Assembly: GCA_014529385.2 (NCBI GenBank)
Contig: CM043963.1
Span: 80,861,412 to 80,925,411 of the forward strand
Length of the DNA: 64,000 nucleotides
From: Adiantum capillus-veneris
Taxonomy: Eukaryota > Streptophyta > Polypodiopsida > Polypodiales > Pteridaceae
Reading direction: 5' to 3'
Notes under the pieces: model-generated
Told to the model about the DNA's origin: nothing
Databases searched by the model: none
What the model saw: only the letters and a program-made list of their open reading frames with translations
In this document: piece after piece, positions 58,097-64,000 of the stretch
Layout: every line of letters starts with the position of its first letter
Position numbering within the stretch: position 1 is the stretch's first letter
Translations under genes and position numbers: made by a program

Positions 58097-59222
58097 AGTT
58101 GACAATGATAACGGGCCATACACTATAAGATTTTGATCTTTGACCAAATGGATTTACGTCGTCCATAGCCAGGCCTAGGCGCAAATTTTGAGCTTCCGTA
58201 GCAAAATTCGACCATGTTTCATCTATATGTTTCCAGGCTGCGCAATCTGCAGGATTCCGTAGCACACCATCCGAAGATTTATTCTCCTCATGCCATGATG
58301 CTAGGGTGGCGATGGACTTACATTCGAAGAAATGCTTGATGCGAGGAAGCAGAGGAAAATGTCGCAAAACCTTTTGTGGAATTTTTGTTCCGTGGAGATC
58401 TGCTCGATATCTCTCGGAATCACATTTCGGACACTTCTCCATGTTTATGTATTCCCCTCTAGAAAGAATGCAGTCGTTAGGACAAGTGTGGATCAAATTG
58501 TAATCCATCCCCAAGTTTCGCAAGATCTTTCTTGCTTCCTCTCTGGAATCTAGCATCACATTATCAACTGGCAGTATGCGCTCTTTGAGCAATCTACACA
58601 ACAAAAAAAATATGGTACAATTGTAAAAATCTATCAAATCATTATACATCTAGAGTTTTTTATTAAAGTAAACACATTGTAATAGATCACCTGAAAAGTG
58701 TTGTGACGCTAGTATCATTCCATCCAAACTTTGTCTGCATGTTAAGAAGAACCAAGAGCGCCTTCAATCTAGACACACGTGCTCCATCATACATTGGCGT
58801 ATCGGCTTCACTTTTCATATCATCATAGATAAGCCTTTCTGAATCCATGATCGTCTCGATCATTTCATCGATCTCGGGCTCAAACATTGCCTCGTTGGGA
58901 ATGTGGTCTGCATGATCATCCTTGAGATGTCAGAGGCTACATCTTGTGACCTCACATATGCTGCTCGACCAAAGCGCCTGCGAACACATCTATTGGGTTG
59001 CAAGATTGCTACTTGTTGGCCAGAGTCAGAGTTCCACGAGTTATAATTGGCAACAACTCGATCTATAATAGATGGATTGAACTCGCCAAATTTGCGAACA
59101 TGCTGCAAAGAAACGCGTCTTGTCCGTCGCATAGCATGCTTGCATTGATTACAAGGACATAAGATCCTCATTGAGAGATAGGTGTTTCGGTTGGACGGCC
59201 CCACATCCTCGTCACTACTCAT
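58097..59222 (-). pseudogene. 5' fragment of the TNP2 transposase, copy 2
   Basis: Exon 1 runs from the ATG at about 59,222 (MSSDEDVGPSNRNTYLS) to about 58,691 with a frameshift near 58,925. Exon 2 starts at about 58,593 (RLLKERILPVDNVMLDS). At the position of copy 1's nonsense codon this copy reads CGA (ILRNLGMDYN). The frame ends at the truncation junction after SVWPVIIVN. The gene cannot encode a working transposase but confirms exon borders of copy 1. Confidence 0.88.
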
Positions 59223-59286
59223 AATGAGGGTCAAAACCTTATAACTTGGACAACAAATTTAATCTTCTATTGGAATTCTCCGTCTT

Positions 59287-59289
<3 letters not shown>

Positions 59290-59354
<65 letters not shown>
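59290..59354. repeat. (CT)n microsatellite upstream of transposase copy 2
   Basis: A long CT run at the place where copy 1 (about 45,990-46,015) has only a short one, so the tract has expanded or contracted since the copies separated. Confidence 0.9.
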
Positions 59355-59359
<5 letters not shown>

Positions 59360-59779
59360 TTCACACTGTAAACTACCTCACATTCTCTAGTCATGTCCAA
59401 TCTCCGTACACCTCGGTCTAGAGGTGCACAGAGATCAGAACCAACGGTTTATAATCTCGTCTTTATTGGTCAATGCCTATATTTGTGGGTACAAGAAATT
59501 TACACACCCACGTCTACATGATAGTGCATGTAGTGGACAAATCCCCTTTGCCTCTTCTCTAGCTGTAGCATTTCACAGCATCTTAACATCTTTTCACAGT
59601 AGATCTTTGTTCGAGGGATTACTTAACACATTATATGTTGGCCTCCAATCTGAGTATCATGCCATTGAAAGCTTTTCAGCTTAAGGTCGCATCCATAGAG
59701 AGGAAGAGAGGGATCACCGTTCGTCTAATTACTCTAATTTTTTTACTGTAATCTCGAAGGTAGACTCTTATATAAAAAC

Positions 59780-60459
59780 TCAATCCAAAATCTAATCTTA
59801 AATCTAACCTAATTGAACATGTGGTGATTCGCGGCTAATTGAATATGGTTAGCATGTGAGTTAATAGGTGTCCTATTCTGATGGGAATATACATATTGTT
59901 GTGTAACTAGTGTTTGCTCTTTGGGCAAAGCGCACCTTCATTGACATGCACTAAAATCTAACCTAAATCTAAAAAAATCTAGTCTATCGAACATAAATCT
60001 AGATCTAATTTAATTTTAAACTCAAAATAAACCTAAATCTAATCTAATCTAACGTAAATCTAAATCTAACATAAATCTAGTCTAATGTAAATAAACATAA
60101 ATCTAATCTAACGTAAATCTAACTCAAAATAAACTTAAATCTAATCTAATTTAACCTAAATAAACATAAATCTAATTTAACGTAAATTTAAATCTAACAT
60201 AATCTTAAACTCAAAATAAACCTAAATCTAATCTAATCTAACGTAAATCTAAATCTAACCTAATTTTAAACTCAACATAAACATAAATCTAAATGTAATC
60301 TAACCTAATTTAATTTAAATTTTAACATAATCTCTTTCTCTCTTTGTTTTCTCCCCTTACCTCTTTTAAACTTTAACATAATCTCTTTCTCTCTTTGTTT
60401 TCTCCCCTTACCTCTCCCTTTCGTTTTCTCCCCCTCTCTCTCTCTCTTTCTCTTTGTTT

Positions 60460-60494
<35 letters not shown>

Positions 60495-60534
60495 TCTCTC
60501 AATGTGTGTGTATGCATTCTTTGTTTATGAATGT

Positions 60535-60589
<55 letters not shown>

Positions 60590-60735
60590 AACACAATGTG
60601 TGTGTGTGTGTGTGTGTGTGAAAGAGAGGAAGAGAGAGAGAGAGAAAGAGGGGAAGGGAACATGAGAGAGAGGAGAGGGAAGCAGCATACTTGGCTCTCC
60701 TTCCTCTCCTTGCGCGTGTATGTGTGTGTGTGTGT
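59780..60735. repeat. telomere-like arrays and compound microsatellite of copy 2
   Basis: AAATCTAATCTAAC/ACCTAAATC units occupy about 59,780-60,330. They are followed by a duplicated CTTTAACATAATCTCTTTCTC segment, CT runs (60,465-60,585), and GT and GA tracts matching copy 1. Confidence 0.85.
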
Positions 60736-60740
60736 GTGTC

Positions 60741-60805
60741 AAGCACCTCAAGCTTGGGATGGATTCCCACCTCAAGCTCAACCCTAGCTTGCCTACGGTC
60801 TGAGG
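60741..60805. repeat. relic of the element D 57-bp repeat
   Basis: ACCTCAAGCTCAACCCTAGC TTGCCTA-type sequence matches the unit at 30.83-31.03 kb, directly after the CACTA copy. Confidence 0.65.
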
Positions 60806-61770
60806 ACTTTTAACACTAACCTTTGGAGGTCTTTAATGAAGCTAACCCTAAGGTATTTAAGCTACATTATCTAGCCTTGCTCTTTGACAGACTATCTCTC
60901 ATTTGGACCCCTTTAACCTTGACCCCATGTTGAGATAGATCCATAAGCACATGTCTATATTCTAACCCTGGTTCCCGTTGATTCTCCCACATTAAATGAT
61001 TAGTTTAATACGAGAAAACCATTTGGGTTGGTTAGAAATTAGATTTTATGACATTACCTCTCTCTTGAAATCATAGACGTCCTCAACTACGAGGTAGAAG
61101 AGATAAAGCCTTAGTCATTAGTCGATGTTTCTTAGCGGGTAGAGGATCCATTTTTACCCATCGACATCATTCCAAAATGGGTGACTAATCCATTCGGGGC
61201 TTGGGAGACTCACTTGGCGCAAACATGTCTGCTCTTTAGTCCATTTCATTCTGCCAAAGTAGAGTGACAAATTCTACTTGGTGTTTGAGAGTCATCGTCA
61301 TCACAAACATGATTCTAAGCATGCATATTACTTAAATTTGTGCATAATAAAAAGAAAATTAGTCTTATAAGACAAAAACATTGATCATTTAAAAGAAACA
61401 TGTACATTTGCTTACTCTAATGAATACCATATTGGAGAGTTTGAGACTTTAGAACCAATTTGGGAATCACCAATGTCTTGAAAGTTGATCGTATGGACAA
61501 ATCTCGAAGTGTTTTTAAAGACCAAAGCCTTCCAAAGGTAGTACTTGAAAAGATATTTCGAGCCATGCTCTTAAAAATCTAGTTAAGATTTGACCATGTG
61601 GTTTAATCTTCAACTCTTTTTGAAAGTGGAAATTGGGAACCTCCCAAATTTTGTATTCCTTGTATCCATCTAGCATCTTCAAAAGGATAATTTTTTAACT
61701 TAATAAGATACCGTCGGATAATCTTACCATGTCGTATCACCTTGTCCTTATGCCAAAAGATATCTTGGGG
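60806..61770. other. no supported gene
   Basis: Unique-looking non-coding sequence, possibly the 3' LTR of the element whose integrase tail lies just above it. Boundaries are not visible. Confidence 0.4.
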
Positions 61771-62285
61771 TTATAGCACCTCTTCTTGGTCTTCGATTTT
61801 TGGAGGGTCTTCAATAATTTGTTTCTTTGGTGGCTTTCCTTTGTAAGGCTTAAGTAGGCTCACATGAAAAGCATTGTGTATGAGCCAATGGTTAGGCAAC
61901 TTGAGTTGATAAGCCATGTCATTGATTGGCTTCAAGATTTGAAAGGGACCATAGTATCTGTTTTCTAGCTTACCATAAAAATTTTGATGGCCCGTTGGAT
62001 TTTTGCCCGTCGTTTGTCTCAATTGGGCCTTGAGTAAGACCCAATCATTTTGTTTGAATGTTAAGGCCCTTTAGTGCTTCTCTCAGGAGCAGCTTTTTGC
62101 CTTTGTTGAGAGATGGATATAGCCTCCTTAATCTTTTGAAAAGATTCTTGTAGGTCACAACTATACTCATCAGTAGCAAAGATCTTCCCATGTACTTTAA
62201 GTAGCAAGGGACTTTTAGATCTTCCCTCTATGATCTCAAAAGGTGCCTTTCCAGTAGTAGTGAGGCGGTTCGGGGCGGGAAACAA
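61771..62285 (-). pseudogene. integrase C-terminal fragment of a chromovirus-type element
   Basis: 62061-62285 holds TTTGKAPFEIIEGRSKSP, KIFATDEYSCDLQESF and KIKEAISISQQRQKAA. After a frame break 61771-62022 gives [29 protein letters not shown] and [17 protein letters not shown]. These are the ordered C-terminal motifs of Ty3 chromovirus integrases ahead of a chromodomain. The catalytic core is missing: the frame is cut at about 62,275. It may belong to the same family as element D, whose LTR sequence recurs at 60.75 kb. Confidence 0.85.
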
Positions 62286-64000
62286 GAAGAGCGGCCTCTA
62301 AACACCCTTCGAGGCTCCCGTGCTGCTCAATTGGGGCTGGGGCAAGCACAATCAGAGACAACAACAACCCACAGCCAAAACCAAACAAGAAAAGGGGCAC
62401 CACCTAGTTGTAGATGCGAACTAGGACGCATGTGATATCTCCTTGTACTCAAACGCACAAAGAGAGGGGAATGCAAGATAGCCACACACACCAAACACAA
62501 GAATTCAACACACCAGAGAGAGGTAAAGAGCACAAATCAACTTGAGCAACTCAGTCTTAGCCTTAAAGACTAGATGCACACAAAGCTTGAGGAGAAATAG
62601 AGAGACAACACAAAACTTGACCTTGTTGCCAATACAAAAATTGTCTTAGGGTCACGGGAGCCCTCTCAACGAGCACCCTCTTACAATTGACCTTTTAGGC
62701 AAACAATTCAACAAGCCCTCAAACCAGCAAGCATGAAATGGCACAACAAACTTCAAGGACAATATACCTTCAACCACCTGATTAGCCAACTTATCAAGTC
62801 AATTTGGAGAGAAGAGTCGTAGTTGCAGCATACAATTGCACCCAAAACTATAAATCTTATTTATACACAAGAGTAGGCTACAAGTGTGGTGAAGAGTATG
62901 GCATACACTCCACTCCTCTAGATGGCATAACTAACTTCAAGCTTCTCCATGCACCTATGTGTAATGATGGAATAGAGCACTCACGATGCACACACTCTAC
63001 ACAACTAGGCTTGAAGAGTGGTGTGTTATGTGTTGAGAATGGTATAGTGTAGTGTGATCATGTGATCATTTACAAGGGAGAAAAGGGCTCTATTTATAGG
63101 TTTTAGAAGCCCCGATTTGGATTAGGCCTAATCAAGTTTATTTGAAGGAATAAAAGATTATGCATATTTTTATTTTTTATAATGAGGGTGGGTCTCTCTT
63201 GTCCTTTGAGTCACATGGATGTGGGCTCAAGGGAAGAGAATTATTGAGGATGAAAGGAGAGACGGATTGAGTGAATAATTTGGGAGGGCCTACTCTAGTA
63301 GAAGGTGCATTTTACAATAAGATTAGTGGTTAGTAGTTAGTAATTATCACTAAAAAATATTTACAAAATCATTCACCAAATGATGAGAAAAGTTAGAGAA
63401 GGGATAAGCTTGTAAAGCAAGGTTGAAGCTTGGAGAAGTTGACATTCACCTCTTTACAGCACCGGTAGAAGAAGCGGTCAGCATGGCAAAGTAGCGCGTG
63501 TCGATGAAGCTATGTTATCTTCAAACCTTGGAAAATTCATGATAAAAGCCTTCATTTGTAGAGGTTATCCTTGGATTTCTGTTTATTTTTGAAGTTCTTT
63601 ACAAAGCTGAAGAGAGTATGGTAATATGGACATATATGTAGAGAGAAAGGGGGACACATAGGGTGTAGAAATGGAGGATGAAGGCTATGGAGGTGTGAGA
63701 GATGTGGCAATGGTGAAGAGGGTGAATTAGGACATGGGAGTTGTAGGTTTGGGAGTGGGAAGGAGAGGGAGGAGTGTGTGTGAAAGAGGAAAATGATAAA
63801 GTGAAAGAGGGAGTGTGGCTGTATAGCATGGGCAAACTGGGGTCCACCAATAAAACCATAGCTCACAGCTCGTAGCTCAAAAAAATATGAAAACATTTGA
63901 AGTGAAATTTCAGCTCACGAGATACAACTTTTGTTTGTATCACCTTTTCAAATTCAGGGAGCATGTGATCTTTAAAAATTCAGCAAAACCGACTGTTTTT
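62286..64000. other. no supported gene
   Basis: No recognisable coding region, LTR terminus or tandem array. Open frames are short and lack motifs. Purine-rich minisatellite-like sequence lies at 63,640-63,830. Confidence 0.5.

Larger units (their letters stand above)
58097..60740 (-). mobile_element. CACTA element, copy 2, truncated
   Basis: Collinear with copy 1 from about 44,805 outward through exon 1, the upstream region, telomere-like repeats and the compound microsatellite. The lower edge at about 58,097 is an abrupt junction inside the Tat-like leader, in the middle of transposase exon 2, so everything 3' of it is missing. It lacks the HIPP fragment of copy 1. Confidence 0.85.

Overview
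The window looks like intergenic sequence from a large, transposon-dense plant nuclear genome. The evidence is plant-type retrotransposon lineages (Tat/Athila-like Ty3 elements with a tRNA-Asp primer site, a Ty1/copia element with a tRNA-Met primer site), a CACTA element with TNP2/DUF4218/DUF4216 modules, and a captured fragment of a plant-specific HIPP metal-binding gene. The exact lineage cannot be read from the sequence. A fern or other non-flowering plant is possible but is only a guess. No rRNA, tRNA, CRISPR or prokaryotic feature was seen.

Layout. 0.5-5.5 kb: decayed first ORF and leader of a Ty3-type element (C), minus strand. 6.2-14.7 kb: body of a Tat-like element (B), minus. 15.1-28.5 kb: a more complete related element (A), minus, with leader, primer site and 5' LTR, set into the gag of a fourth element (D, 28.5-31 kb). 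A and B each carry a 1.3-kb non-autonomous DNA transposon of one family at TTAA targets. 33.6-39.9 kb: an unidentified decayed ORF interrupted by a complete Ty1/copia insertion (35.1-39.7 kb) with a 5-bp target duplication. 40.5-47.9 kb: a CACTA element with a nearly intact six-exon TNP2 transposase gene, a TnpA-like gene and a captured HIPP fragment. 48.0-50.3 kb: a plus-strand gag followed by an unknown ORF, with no pol. 50.4-52.8 kb: microsatellites and palindromic repeats. 52.9-54.9 kb: a four-exon gene model on the minus strand that reads open through three GT-AG introns (464 codons), the best candidate for a non-transposon gene. 55.4-58.1 kb: LTR, primer site and leader of a plus-strand Tat-like element. 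58.1-60.7 kb: truncated second CACTA copy. 61.8-62.3 kb: chromovirus-type integrase tail.

The observation that most merits follow-up is in A and B. Downstream of integrase, in the integrase reading frame, both carry a second retropepsin-like domain in addition to the usual gag-proximal protease. Both also have two tandem HHCC-like modules before the integrase core, the first lacking its first cysteine. Three separate leaders carry palindromes around a GATCGCGATC-type core spaced about 275-295 bp apart. All calls come from reading the sequence by eye. No alignment or database search was run.
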